Shown here one piece after another: positions 33,766 through 46,092 of a stretch of DNA of 64,000 nucleotides. Every line of letters begins with the position of its first letter. Within the stretch, counting starts at the first letter, position 1. The position numbers and the translations under genes are program-made. Origin of the DNA: Bryoerythrophyllum caledonicum (Eukaryota > Streptophyta > Bryopsida > Pottiales > Pottiaceae); assembly GCA_963971425.1 (NCBI GenBank), contig OZ020517.1:27670668-27734667 (forward strand), in the 5' to 3' direction. The notes beneath the pieces are model-generated. The model was not told where the DNA came from. It saw only the letters and a list, made by a program, of their open reading frames with translations, and searched no databases.

Positions 33766-33987
33766 CTACTTTGTTGTCATCTCAGCAATAGCAACCTCAG
33801 CAAAGAGCTTCATGCTTGCTTCGGCCTTGGTAACCACAACCTTCAAATTCATAAAACCTTCAGCCTCCGTGGTTGTTTTTTCCTCCACCGCTGCTTTCTC
33901 TTTCTTTGCCTTCTCAGCTTCAGATCCCTTCTTCTGCGTTCCTCTTGTCCGCTTTGTAGGCGCCGCAACATCTAGCGGTTTAACCAT
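33766..33987 (-). CDS. Lys/Glu/Ala-rich open frame inside the 7.9-kb element
   Basis: 73 codons with KKGSEAEKAKKEKAAVEE-type helical, highly charged content. It could be a captured host exon fragment, as the frame is short and has no clear splice partners. No function can be assigned. Confidence 0.2.
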   Translation of the reverse strand: MVKPLDVAAPTKRTRGTQKKGSEAEKAKKEKAAVEEKTTTEAEGFMNLKVVVTKAEASMKLFAEVAIAEMTTK

Positions 33988-35329
33988 AATCTCAGTGCCA
34001 ATTTAATCGGGCTAGATGCCGTTTCTGAGTTTGATGTCAAGGATAGGGGCTTGGTCATTAGGGAGTCGAAGTATCACCCGCATTTATGCTAGTGCAGATG
34101 GGCCCACTTTTTGGGATGTTTTCAGCTAGAATACACTTGTTGCCATCACGATCTAGATAACTTTCAAAGTATGCACGCATCTTTAACGCCGCCTTCCTTG
34201 TATACAAGATGTAGAAAAGTATTTGTATAAGACCTAGGTCATGGCCTATGAAAGTCCGACGCCCAACTCTACAATGCGGTTCTTATGCACACCCTTCACA
34301 TCCAACTTGTCCACAACCACCAAATTCCATAGCTAAATGTGCATCTACTCTACGTGATCCTGAATCAATAGAATGAGACACTCTCTAAAAGCCTGAATGA
34401 TGAAAGTCAATCGCCTCTCTAAGTTTAAATAATGTAGAATCAAATAAGACCACCACCTCAATTGAAAGCTGCAGAAGCATCTCTAGTGAGATCATATGAA
34501 CTAGTTTAGAATCAAGATTATTCAAGGTATTGAAACAAACATGTGCTTACCTTTTTTACTTCATCAGCTATCTAAGAAAAGAATGGTCTGCAAGTTTTTC
34601 CATTGGAAATTTCAGTAGAACACGCAAAGAAGCTAGTTTATTCTCGCACTCCAGCCACTTCAGCTTTCTAGCAGCGTCCATTGCAGAGGTTGAGGGATAA
34701 ATCAAAAAAATTTAAGACATATTTGGATAATCTTTCAGACTGTGATTATGTAGCCTGATTTGTTCAAGGGACTGTGGAGTATAGTTAGGGTCCGCAATGG
34801 GCAGCAGCTTCTTCAACATAGATGTCATTTTTTTTTCACTTTCATCACAACTTTGCTGACTACATTGTGGAGTTTCTCCGTTGTCCACTCAATTGACTTA
34901 TCTAGAAAATTGCTCTTGAAACATCCGAGTTGCAATGGAACGACATTATCAAACTGTTTCTGAATTAAAAAAATACGATTGCATGAGCAAAGAATGCAAT
35001 GAAGGATAGGTGAGAGTGCACTAATGTTCTAAACTACGATAATAGCACGTCACGATATGGAGGCAATCAATATCGGTAGACCCCAGATAGAGACTTGGAA
35101 CATGCCTTACGGTCTCCGCTTGACGGCAACCGCTTAGCTACGAGAATCTCTTAGACTGTAGTTTACTTAAACTAGTAATTGGTAATATCAGCTACTTACA
35201 AAAGGAAGGTTGAATTTGAATGTCCGCTTGGAAGTTTGCTACTTCAGCAACCCATGGAGACAATCATATCTTTCTAAAGAGCCCTCTTATTTTTATTAGA
35301 GAACTTTAAAGAAGATGTCAACATCTACA

Positions 35330-37440
35330 CCTATGTAGATGCCAGTTCTAAGGTTTTAAAAAGGAACCTCTGAAGGAGCTGCCAACATTGGCACCCTTCT
35401 AGATGGCCTCTTCAATTTTCATTAAAGTAACCTCTAAAAGTAGAGCCGACATTGGTGCCTCTTAAGAGGTCCCTTTATATGTATATTAGAGGAACCTCCA
35501 AAAGGGCAGCCAACATTGGCGCCTTCATAAAAGACCCCTTAAATGTATATTCAGGAACCTTTAAAAGGATCGCCGACATCTTCCCTCTCCAAGAGGACCC
35601 CCTAAATGTATATCAAGTGAACATTCAACATGGCAGCCGACATCGGCGCCCCTCATGAGAATCCCATCAATATAAATTAACGGAACCTCCAAAAGAGCAG
35701 TTGATATTAGCGCTCTTTTAAAGAGCCCCGTAAATGTATATTAAGGGAACCTCCAAAATGGCTGTTGATATTAGCATTTTTCTAAAGGACCCCGTAAATG
35801 TATATTAAGGGAACCAAAAAAAGGGTAGCCGACATCGGCGCCCCTCTAGAAGACCCTTTAAATTTATGTTAAGGGAACCTCTGAAAAGGCAACCGACATT
35901 GGCGATCCTCTAGAGGACCTCTTCAATGAATACTAAGGAAATCTCTAAAAGAACAGCCGACATCGGCTGCCTCTAGAAGACCTGTTAAATATATACCAAG
36001 GAAATTTCTAATAGGGCAGCCGACATCGGCTGCCTCTAGAAGACCTCTTAAATATATATCAAGGATGATGATAAAGAACACCGGTCTCGGAAGGACCGGC
36101 ATGAATAAAGTGTCTATTCGCACCACCACTAAGACCATGCCCACCAGGCAAGGAATTAATATACCAAGGAAATCTCTAAGAGGGCAGCCGACATCGGAAG
36201 CCTCTAGAGGACCTCTTAAATGTATACCATGGAAATCTCTAAAAAGGCAGCCGACATCGGCTGCCTCTAGAGGACCTCTTAAATGTATACCAAGGAAATC
36301 TCTAAAAGGGCAGCCGACATCGGCTGCCTCTAGAATGTGCAACACGCTCTGGAAAATTTGAAGATATTTCCAAAATGGTATTACAATTTATTATTGGACA
36401 TTGTACGGATGAGTTATCAATGGATGAAGTTTTGAATCTCATAACTTCATCCGCAAATAACTCATTCGTACAATGTCCAATAATAAAGTGTAGTACCATT
36501 TTGGAAATATCTTCAAATTTTCAAGAGCGTGTTGCACATTCTAGAGGCAGCCGATGTCGGCTGCCCTTTTGGAGGTTCCCTTATTATTCATTGAAGGGGT
36601 CTTGTAGAAGGGTGCCAATGTCGGCTACCCTTTTGGAGGTTTCCATAATATACATTTAAGGGGTCCTCTAAGAAGTCGCCGATGTTGGTTGCCCTATTGG
36701 AGATTCCCTTCATATACATTTTAAAGGTCCTCTTTGTGGGCGCCGCTGTCGGCTGCTCTTTTAGAGGTTTCCTTGATATACATTTAAGGGGGTCTTTTGA
36801 AGGGCACCAATGATGTCTGCCTTATTGGAGGTTTGTTTGATAAAAACTGGACGGGCTCTCTAAAGGGATGCCATTGTTGATAGCTTTTTGCGAGGATTGC
36901 TCCAAATATTTGGACGGGGGGCTTTTGGAGGAATGCCAATGTTGGCATCTCTTGTGGAGGTTCCCTTAATAAATATTTGAAGGGCCTTGCAGTATAGTTT
37001 TGTTGTTGGTACCATTTTTAAAGATGTTTTTTTAAACATTGGAGGAAGATTTCTTTTTAGAGGTACCGATGTTGGCATCTATTTTGAAGATTCTCTTTCT
37101 AAACGTTGAAGGGGTCACCTAAAGAGGTATTAATGTCGAGATTCATTTCATTAATAAACATTAAAAATCATGTAATGGGATTTTGATATTAGCGCCTCTT
37201 GTAGAGGTTCCGCTTTTAATATTGGACAAGTGCTCTGGAGCAGTATCGATGTCGGCACCTTTTATGTAGGTTTCTTTTTTAAATAGTGTAAGGCCCTTTT
37301 TAGGATTGTCCATGTGGCCATCCGCTTTGAAGGTTTCATTTTTAAACATTGAAAGGGCTCCTTAGAGGAATGTTCATGTTAGTACCCTTTAGAAAGTTCA
37401 TTTTTCAAATATATGAAGGGCCTTCAAGAAAAGTATCAAT
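35330..37440. repeat. Giant palindrome of ~64-bp tandem repeats, each unit containing a palindrome
   Basis: Left arm to about 36335: around 14 direct units (for example starting at 36187, 36251 and 36315) with GGCAGCCGACATCGGCTGCC, itself self-complementary, then CTCTAGAGGACCTC and aaatgtataccaaggaa. Right arm from about 36542: the same units reverse-complemented. The centre (36336-36541) is a unique inverted repeat (tgtgcaacacgctct ... agagcgtgttgcaca; ggacattgtacg ... cgtacaatgtcc) with its turn at about 36440. Outer units are more diverged than inner ones. Confidence 0.8.
36066..36159 (-). mobile_element. 5'-truncated LINE/SINE 3' module inserted in the tandem array
   Basis: Minus-strand sense: gcctggtgggcatggtctta, hairpin CCGGTCCTTCCGAGACCGG, short tail. 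Flanked by an 11-bp duplication, tatatcaagga (36055-36065) and tataccaagga (36160-36170), the hallmark of target-primed insertion. Confidence 0.75.
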
Positions 37441-40209
37441 ATTAGAGACTTCTTCTAGAGATTCCTTCTACAATTAAAGAAGTCTATCTTCTAATAACAT
37501 CAAAATGTTGTGCTCGTCAACATCGATAATGCAATCTATTCTTTTAATGATTTTTCCTTTTTGTTCTACGATGACGCACTGCCAACATCGGTAGCGCATT
37601 TTTTAATTATATTTTTCTGTTTTTTTCCATGATTTTTTGGAAGTTTTTATTTCGTTGAATTTTTCCCTATCCTGATTATAAGCCGCCGATATCGGCTGCC
37701 TCTTCATAGTGTCACTACAAATGTCTTTTGCTTTGCCAATTGAACGTTCGCGGCATCGGCAACGTTCTTGCTTGTAGTGTCCACTCTATCAATTGCCAAT
37801 ATCAATGCTTTCAAAAAATATTCCTTAGCATTTATTGGGTAGTATAATATTTCCATGGAAGCTTGTTGTGATGCCGACGTCGACTGCGTTTACGAGCCTG
37901 GCAGGATATATCATATAACATTCATCGTTGATGGCAACAAATGGTTTTGTTTGGTTCCAATTCTTAAGTATGGCCGACATTAGTCACGTTCTACGACGTC
38001 TTCCCCTATACTTATGTAGTAACTTTCAGTCTTTGTTTGCACTTCCAACTTCACCTGCCAAGTCATTGCTAATAAAACTTCTTCATGGCAAGTTCTGTTT
38101 GATATTAAGGTGGCGGAAATGTTGTCATGTAATTTGACATAGACGGTTCACAACAAATGAGTGCAATAGTCCGGCAAAAAAAGAGACGATTTGTATGTCG
38201 CCATTGTAGATGACACGGTGTGCATTCATGCAGGTTATTGTCTATTATCAATTTATCAAGAGTGGGAAGCTGAGAGCTGGTCTTGACAAAAAAGAACTGC
38301 GACTTTGTAGTCTCTATCGTACCGTTCAGCACATTAGAAATGCGAAGGTTCTTTGTGCCGCTCTTGCTACAATGCCTAGTGCCGACAAATCCTGCATATG
38401 AGATCCTTACTTGGAAAGTAAAGAAGAATCTGTCTCGTTGAATCGAAAAGCAAAACTTCCTCTGTGTTCTCAATTTGACTTCCATTGCTTAGATAAGATC
38501 TGTTTCTTTCATCCACAACTTAGAAGATGACATAATGATATGAAATTTATTGATCTTATAGTTGATGACTTTGAAATGCCCTTCGAATGCAGACATCTAC
38601 CAATCGAGTTTGATTTGTCCTATGCAATACGTTAAATCTATTTAAGAGATTGATTGTGACAAGGAGCAAGGGCACATCGCAAGACTTTCCAAGACCTAAG
38701 AAAAAGCTTGCATTGCCATGTAGGGCAAGAAGTATTGTGTAGCAAAGATTGTGTAGAATAGGCTACCTACAGCTGCTCTAACTTATATTGACCTCATGGA
38801 AATTTATAAGAAGAGCAGACTGGAGAAGATGCAATTTTTCTTCTACAAAGACAATAATTATCGATGTGTCCACAATCCTCAACGACCGTGAGTGGTTACA
38901 AAACCCCATGTCCCAGACGTCTGGCCAGTGAAGATGAGCACTAACCTTAGCAGGTCCAAAATACTTCCTCTCGAGTGCGGTGGCTTGAGACTTGCCAAGT
39001 TTGTAGAGATTTATCCTCAAAAGCTATTCGACAAAAAGGCATTTCAGTGAATCTCGCGTACTATCCTCCTCATTCCAATCCTTCGGACCACTCTACCAAG
39101 AAATTTGGAAAGAACATCCGCATGAATCCTAAAGCTCCGACTACTAAACACCATAACAATTTTGCCTTTGCACTATCAATAGCTGCGAAGATCTACAATA
39201 TCCTTATCGTACCGCTTGCAACTCTTGGTTGCATTATTACTTTACAATCCAATAGCATTTCAAAGGTTTCACGCTATGTGTTGACAATGGGCCAATTCTT
39301 GTCTATAATTTACAGATATGTCAAAAAAGTCACTTGGCAAGCGCGGTGTGTGGACCTACTTCAAGCACCTCTACTACATCTTTACCATAGTATATGGATT
39401 TGACTAGGACCTAGATGTCTTCATGCATACTCCTAGTTTCACATGGAATGAGATTAAATGATTCCTTTAGATTTTGCTTCTAAAACACTACAGTGCTTAA
39501 AATATAGGGTACTATTTTCTTTCAATTCTACAAAAATTGCGGTAAGACAAAAAATGCCACTTCAATATTTCATTCATGAGAAATTTCTTGTATACCACAT
39601 GAGAATGACGAGATGGATGTTTATTGCACATGTGTTCTACACTTGTAGAATTTTTTTGGTCTCCCTACACCTCTATGCATTCCTTTGATCCTAGTTGTCC
39701 CTTTCACAAACATCATATCCTAACTTGATCTCCATCAAAATTCCCCTAAATCGTATTTCTATCCTAAACTAACATTTTCCATCTCTAAACCGTTACTTTC
39801 TCACTCTCCTTGTTTATCACCATTTTCCCATATGAACTCCCTTATCGATACGACTAATAGTCCCTCCATAACAATTCTTTTCACCATCATTTTTTTTTAT
39901 CCACCTCAGGTGTGTTCGTGCTACCAACTTTCTATTTGCTCTCTCACTATTCGCCCATTTATTGTTACTTCTCTCTTATCTTTCTAACCTCCAAAAGCAT
40001 ATATTTTCATCATTTGATAAAATTATCACCACGGTCATAGGCCTTCTTCATGATGACTTGCAATTTTTTCCTCTTGAAGTCTTTTTATTGTCAAAAACTA
40101 TTTTGGCTTGCCCAATGTTTCAGCCACCTACTCAACGGTAATAGGGCCAGTGATATAATTAATTTAGTGTTTTTTTCCCAAAATAATCTAGTAAACTTTT
40201 ACTTTTTCT
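37441..40209. other. Right interior of the 7.9-kb element, no gene recognised
   Basis: Short frames up to about 140 codons on both strands without known motifs. A further GCCGATATCGGC-like palindrome lies at 37682-37701. It could contain degraded captured gene fragments. Confidence 0.35.
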
Positions 40210-40293
40210 TCAAAATTCTCTACTTTTTGTGTTTTAGGCTCGCGAACCAAGGCTCGCCGCTCTCCGCTCGCATGTCTACGCTCGCAAAATAGC

Positions 40294-40775
40294 CTCGTCC
40301 TTATGAGATGTGGTATAATCCTTTGTATTAACCATTTGGATTCTCAATTTAAACATATTGAGCTCACAAAAAAATAAAACATGAATTGGCAATTTTAAGC
40401 CTCCTCTCCTTGCACAATTGTTTTGAATATGCTACACACCTTTTCTACTTCTAAAAATTGGTGTACAACGAATTGATACCATGCTTAACATGATGGTATA
40501 AGATTTAGCCCTTTTGTAGTGCACAACTTTGATACCAAGTGAAGTCCAAGTCTGTTGATCCACTAGGAAGAAAATGAACCGTTTTCTCTACTTCAAAGAC
40601 TGTAATCTTTCAATCCATGCGGTCAAAGTGTATGAAATTTTGTGAGTATGTCACTTAATAAGTTTTAATTGAGATCCTACTGTTTGAACTAAAAGTAATT
40701 TTTTTGTTTGATTCTTTACTCATTGCACTAGAATCAGCATTTTTGAAGTGTTTTTGGAAATTTGTTTTAGAAATT
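40294..40775. repeat. Right part of the split TIR family C copy
   Basis: Resumes with gagatgtggtataatcc and continues through tgttgatccact, tttgtgagtatgtcactta and tttttgaagtgtttttgg in the order of the other reverse copies. The terminal TTAACCCC end is lost. Confidence 0.6.
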
Positions 40776-41207
40776 TAGAGGTTGAAGAGGTCCGAGAAGA
40801 TGGTATTCCCATTGAATGTGTGCCATCTAATCATGAGAATGCTCGTGCCTCATTTGCACTAGGAGGTAGGCTCCACGGCACTAACAACGCACTAACTACC
40901 ATGTGTTCAAATAATTAGGTTGGTACTCACACAACCATGTTGCATATTAAGTTTTTAAAAAGTATGAAGTTAAGTATCTACATTGGCATGGATGAGAATA
41001 TTCATCTCAATCATACATACCCAACAATCATTTAATAGTGGAGCAGTTTAGCTTCTCTATATTTCTACCACTACCTACCTTGTTCTACTATTCATGGCAT
41101 GCAACAAAGTTATGGAGTGTGCCTTTAGGAACACTTTATAACCTCTTTATCATTGTAGATACAATCAACTCCCTCTACAAAAGCGTTGTTTGTCTTACCC
41201 AAATTTA

Positions 41208-41288
41208 AGAAGAAGAAAAACGCCGGTCCCCGAAGGGGCCGGCGTGAATGAAGTGTTTGTTCGTTCCACCACTAAGACCATGCCCACC
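41208..41288 (-). mobile_element. 5'-truncated LINE/SINE 3' module with exact target duplication
   Basis: Minus-strand sense: gtgggcatggtcttagtggt, aacactTcattcacg, a perfect hairpin CGCCGGCCCC-UUCG-GGGACCGGCG and a (TTC)n tail. Bounded by an identical 11-bp duplication ACCCAAATTTA at 41197-41207 and 41289-41299. The cleanest example of the 3' hairpin and of the insertion mechanism in the window. Confidence 0.85.
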
Positions 41289-41644
41289 ACCCAAATTTAC
41301 CATCATTTGGCAAGTCCACCCCTCGTGTTTGCCACAAGAACAAATACTTGTTGCCCTGTCCAATTATTATAATAAATTGGATGTTGTAACATATGCTTAT
41401 GTAAAGGGAGCTACATGTAACTCACTTGCCAAGGTTTTGTGGTTACCACCTTTCTAGTGCAAATTCTCATTTTTGAGCTACCATCCTAGCTTTACAACAT
41501 GTTCCTACCTACTTCCTAGTGTGAATGGGAAATAAAAACATGACCAACGGCTTGCAGTCTCGTTGGCCACTGACCTAGGTAATATTGCAATTGGATTAGT
41601 GCCTGGCCAACACAACCGCCACCCATCCGCAATCGTGTTCTTTA

Positions 41645-42015
41645 AGAGCATCTCCACCTTTGACGGGGAAATTTTCCTTGCAAACCAGGATATCCCCGTC
41701 AAAGGTGGAGATGGTTGGTACGCGACGTTGAATAGAGCGCACCGGGCCGGGAAGTAAAACGGTGTATGAACAGCCAACAGTAATACTCGGAAGATGCTGT
41801 GAACTGTTGCCACGTGGCGTTGTATGATAGGACAATGAGGACGGGGAATTTTACTGTCCCCCTTTAATTTTGTAGTTTTTCCTGTTTCCATGAGCTAGCG
41901 CCGCCAGCCTGGTGGACCGGGACGCCAGCCTGGGCCCCGCGGTGTGGGATATCCCATGTTTTAGGCAACACAACGGCATTTCTCCCAGAGCCATGTGCCC
42001 CGGTGGAGATGCTCT
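41645..42015. repeat. MITE with AGAGCATCTCCACC ends
   Basis: AGAGCATCTCCACC at the left and its complement GGTGGAGATGCTCT at the right, 371 bp. An internal hairpin (ctttgacgggga / tccccgtcaaag) lies at 41657-41706. Ends of this kind are common in plant MITEs. Confidence 0.65.
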
Positions 42016-42250
42016 AAGAGCGTTGCGGTCCACCAACATTGAAAGTTGTCATTTGATTTTCTGAAGAAATTTGCCCGTGGGCACAGACCAGGCGACTAAT
42101 CTCGGCCCACTGGCTTCCTCCCCTCCCAGGCAGCAAAGTGCACTAAGGGTGTGTTGAGCCCCGCTAGTGGCCTTGCTTAGGCGTTTTCATAGCATGTGGG
42201 CCTTCACTTTCCATCTGCCGCCACGCCATCTATCGAGTCTGTGAGGTAAT

Positions 42251-43190
42251 TATAGTCATCCCTCCCATAAGTTATACCTCTCACAAGTTATAATGCCGTG
42301 ACTAACTTATAATCTCAGCTAACTACAATGTCGACTAATTTTTAACCATGCTCACTGACAACCACTTCTTACGTGTCTCAACATCAGTACTCCATTATGA
42401 GCTTCAGGATGCAAGGAATGTTTCCTCATGCCACAATTCCGTGAAGGTGATGTCTATTGGCTGTGAGTGATTTTCTGAAGTCTGATGTATGATGTCACAA
42501 TTCCGTCACTAGCACAAGAGTGGAAAAAAAACCCACACTCATTTTCACGTTGCGGTTCTTTCGACCACGTTGCCAGAATTTTGTTACATTGTTCGTGGTT
42601 TTGGCTGCCACAATTTTTTGCTCATAAATTCTTCACGTCCTAAAATTCTTGAGCATGTAATATACTGTTGAGAGCGTATTTTCAAGCCCTTTCCAATGGT
42701 ATATTACACGCCCAAAAGTTTCAAAAGTTGAAGAAGTTAATAGCAAAAAACTGCGGCAGCCCAAACCATGAACAATACAACAAATTCTGGTTGCGTGGTT
42801 GAAAGAACCGCAACATGGAAATGAGTGCGGTTTTTTTTCCCACTTTTGTACCAGTACGTGAAGGTGGTGTCTGATGGCTGTGTCTGATTCCGTGAAGTTT
42901 AATGTCTGATGTCACAATTCCGTGAAGTGCTCTATTTTAGTGTGAGACCATTAGCTCATTTGGCATATGGCCCTATGGAGTAGGGTGGTGCTTTGTGCAG
43001 TGGTAGCAGGTAATGTGGCCCTATTAGTGCAGCGCCAATGCGTAGAGTGGCACTTTTGGAGCAATAAACTTGGGCTAAAGTAACCAAATCTCTACTAAAT
43101 CCATCACTAACTTTGAGCCTCTAGTAAATTGTTACCACCTCTATCCACTGGTGCTATATTTGGCTATAACTTGTGGGAGGGTTGACTATA
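42251..43190. repeat. 0.94-kb TIR element with an internal foldback
   Basis: Ends TATAGTCATCCCTCCCATAA and complement at the right (ttgtgggagggttgactata). Inside, 42519-42640 and about 42720-42848 are inverted copies (gtggaaaaaaaaccc, gttgcggttctttc, gaattttgtt), with the repeated cacaattccgtgaag outside them. This may be a second foldback element nested in the first. Confidence 0.6.
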
Positions 43191-43221
43191 TACAGGGTGT
43201 GGTTGAGAGGATGGTGATATA

Positions 43222-44765
43222 TAGTGACCTTCAAAATTGTCCCAATGTTTATCGTTTGAAATTTTGGTGAATCAACAAACAATGGTTGCATGTTGAAGTG
43301 ACATAGAAACTTTGTAATTACTTCCTATTATCAGTAAGGTAATTGAGGTACAAGTCTTGCCACTTGTCTCTACATGCATGTGCATGGATTGAAGCTTCAG
43401 ATATTTCTTCTTCATTGGGACAGTTTTGAAGGTCCATGTCAATAAATCATATGAGCATAGCAATTGAAGAGTAGATGCATTGTAAGTTGTTTGGTTTGTG
43501 TTTTGTTGCATGTACTGTACATATACATCTATTCGTTGTTCTTGTGTTTTTCTTCAAAGGAGAAAATGGTGAGAACATTGTTGCAAGGGAAGCAACAAAA
43601 TGTGCTCTCTTTACTTTAGAAAGGCTATAGTGTGAGAGAGATGGCAAAGTCTTTGCATGTTGGAAAGTCAAGTGTACAGAGGCTTTGTAAGAAGTATTTG
43701 CCAGATGCAAATCTTCTAGGTGGAGGTAGACCACACAAATTGAAAAGTCAAATGGAGTGGTCTTGTGTAAGTAGTTTAACTAGAGGAAAGGTGTTGAGTT
43801 CAAGAGAAGCTACTAAACAAGTGAAAGAAGTCTTTGAAGTACAAGTGAGTGAAGTTACTGTATGTTGTGCACTTTGTAGAACAGGTTTGCAATCACATGT
43901 GAAAGTGAAGAAACCCCATTTGTCAAGTAAAAATATTAGGTCTTGTTTAGAATTTGCCAAGAAGTATGAACATAGGACCATTGATGACTGGAGTCACGTG
44001 ATATTTTCATATGAGAGTAAGGTTACCAAATTTTCTTCAGATGGAACAATTTGGTGTTGGATTTGTGATCCACTAGAACTATCAGAGCGGACTGTTATTC
44101 TGACAGTTAAACATGGAGGTGGTTCTGTGATGATATGTGTATACATGGACCTGGCATGATACATAGAATTGAAGGTCGCCTCAATCAACATGGTTCTCAA
44201 AACATATTGGAGGAACATCTACATGATACAATTAATAAATATTTTTTAGATGCATCAGAAGTCATATTTCAACAGGATAATGCACCCATAAATAGTAGTA
44301 CTAGCATGAAACAATGATTTTCTAAGCTGTAATTTAGTGTCTTATCTTGGCCTCGTCAATCACCAGATTTGAATCCTATAGGAAACCTGTGGGCCATTTT
44401 GAAAAGGAAATTAAATCGATATGATTTACCTCCAAAGGGAATACTTGAATTATGGTCTCGTATAGAAGAAACCTTCTCTTCTATCACTATTGATGATTGC
44501 AATATTGAAGGCCAAAGGAAAATGGACAAATTGGTGAAGAATTTGCATGTTGGACCTTCAAAATTGTCCCAATATATAGAATAGCTTTAGAATTTTTTCT
44601 CTTTTAAAGGAGTGCTTAGATTTTGTTGGAATTTTTTTAAGAAACAAGTACACTGTATGTACTATTTCAATAAATTTACTACTTTCCATTCCATGATTTT
44701 TTCTTTCCTACAATATTTCCTGAATAGGACAAATATAAACATTGGGACAGTTTTGAAGGTCACTG
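43222..44765. mobile_element. Tc1-like transposon, 1544 bp, inactive
   Basis: The 30-bp TIRs (43222-43251 and 44736-44765) start TAGTGACCTTC / CAGTGACCTTC and differ at two positions, both C/T. TA flanks both ends (43220-43221, 44766-44767). The core gaccttcaaaattgtcccaat recurs internally in opposite orientation at 43414-43434 and 44553-44573; centre-to-centre spacing from the outer copy is 188 bp at both ends. Confidence 0.85.
43566..44584 (+). pseudogene. Tc1-like transposase remnant
   Basis: Starts MVRTLLQGKQQ with a TAG after 17 codons, then GYSVREMAKSLHVGKSSVQR (helix-turn-helix) to SYESKVTKFSSDG, where the first catalytic Asp (usual SDESK) is Tyr. A frameshift near 44128-44140 leads into HGPGMIHRIEG and FQQDNAPIN (second catalytic Asp kept). 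Two stops follow, then NPIGNLWAILKRKL, where the usual Glu of NPIENLW is Gly. The C-terminus LHVGPSKLSQYIE is encoded by the right internal repeat. Clearly non-functional. Confidence 0.85.
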
Positions 44766-45310
44766 TAGTAAACATCTTTTTCACCGGTATTTTCTATTGC
44801 TCATACACATGATCCAAGTTACACACACTGTTGAAAACAGATGTGTGAATCTTTGGAGCTTCTTCAACTATCGTCTAAAGAAATTTCACATGCATGTAGA
44901 TTTCACCATGTAAAACAACTACACGTACGTGTTTGACATGCAATGATTACTTCACACCAGAAGTTTCACTTGAAATAGAGACCCATTAAAATAGATTGGG
45001 AAGCATAAGTGCATTGTAGAAGACTTGCGTAATGGATTGGGATACTTCTACCTTTCCCGAAAGCATCGCATTTTCCAATGACCAGTCACCTAAAATCATG
45101 GTATCATCTATAAAGGTGTAAAAGGGATCACAACTTCTGTCTATTCCTTCTCTATAAAATGACTTGCCATCTCAATTTGCTGACATTATATTTTACTGGT
45201 GTACACCAGCCATGCTGATTGACATGTATGACATGGAAATCTCATCAACTAAATCTTCAACAGCACTTTGTACGTCCCCCCATCATACCCCATACTATCC
45301 TGGGCCCATC

Positions 45311-45841
45311 TAAGGTAGAGGCACCCAATTCCGATCAGTAGAGTATGCATGGCATGGTCCATGGAAATGGCAAATGTATGAAATGGTGCATGAAGTGACC
45401 CAAAACCGATAACTCAAATTCTAAAAACACTAGTCATTATCTGCATTGGGTCATAAAGTGTGCAATTTTGGGTTCCTCCACCTCAATTGAGCTCTCATTG
45501 GTGGCATTGCCTCGAAAGTCGAACAAGGCCGATCGGCATTGGGTACCCTCCATGAGTTGGTTATCCATGGCATGTCTTCTCTCTTTTACTCACTCTCACT
45601 TACTGGCATTGGGCAAAGGAGGGCACCAAATCTCACCTATTCTAGAGTTTGATTATGGGCTCCAGTGGTTTTTGGGCTTTAAAATTCTATATCAATTCCA
45701 AATCTTTGTGAATAAATTTGAAAAAATATTTGTTGAGTTTCATTCCTAATTCCGCATCTTTCTACATAATTTTTTTTGACATACAATGTCATTTGAGTTC
45801 TGAATTGGCTTAAGTGATTGGAATTGGGTGCCTCTACCTTA
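45311..45841. repeat. MITE with TAAGGTAGAGGCACCCAATTCC ends
   Basis: About 27-bp inverted ends differ at one or two positions (ccgatca versus ccaatca). 531 bp with no coding sequence recognised. Confidence 0.65.
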
Positions 45842-46092
45842 AGTATTGAATCTGAAAACATAGTCAAAAGACTCTGCTGGAGTAAGAAATATCTTTTAAG
45901 CAAGTAGAAAGCTAATACATGATACTAACCCAAATACCTCTTGAAGAACACTACAAGGCACAAAGAATATGTAGACCTGAAAACAGTCCAACTCTTTTAC
46001 TTTATTTTTGCGTGTCACTGAAAATGTTTACTTTATATACCCGTCGTATACCTGGGTATCAACGTTCCGGCCGGACTTCCAGAGACCATGCA

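Larger units (their letters stand above)
32419..40293. mobile_element. 7.9-kb DNA element with ~84-bp TIRs rich in GCGAGC
   Basis: Left 32419-32502 and right 40210-40293 are inverted, about 90 percent alike by eye: gctattttgcgagcgtaga, gcgagcggagagcggcgagc, cttggttcgcgagcc, caaaaagtagaga. The element interrupts a family C repeat. No exact target duplication is visible and ~75 bp of the target is gone. The cargo includes a large palindromic tandem array (35330-37440), a retro-insertion (36066-36159) and several short frames. No transposase could be recognised, so the class (Mutator-like would fit long TIRs and captured DNA) is open. Confidence 0.6.

Noticed and set aside
35452-36659. Short repeated frames over the 64-bp tandem array
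   Set aside because: They appear on both strands because the unit is palindromic, and are explained by the repeat.
35330-37440. CRISPR-like array
   Set aside because: The units are contiguous degenerate tandem repeats without unique spacers, in nuclear transposon DNA.
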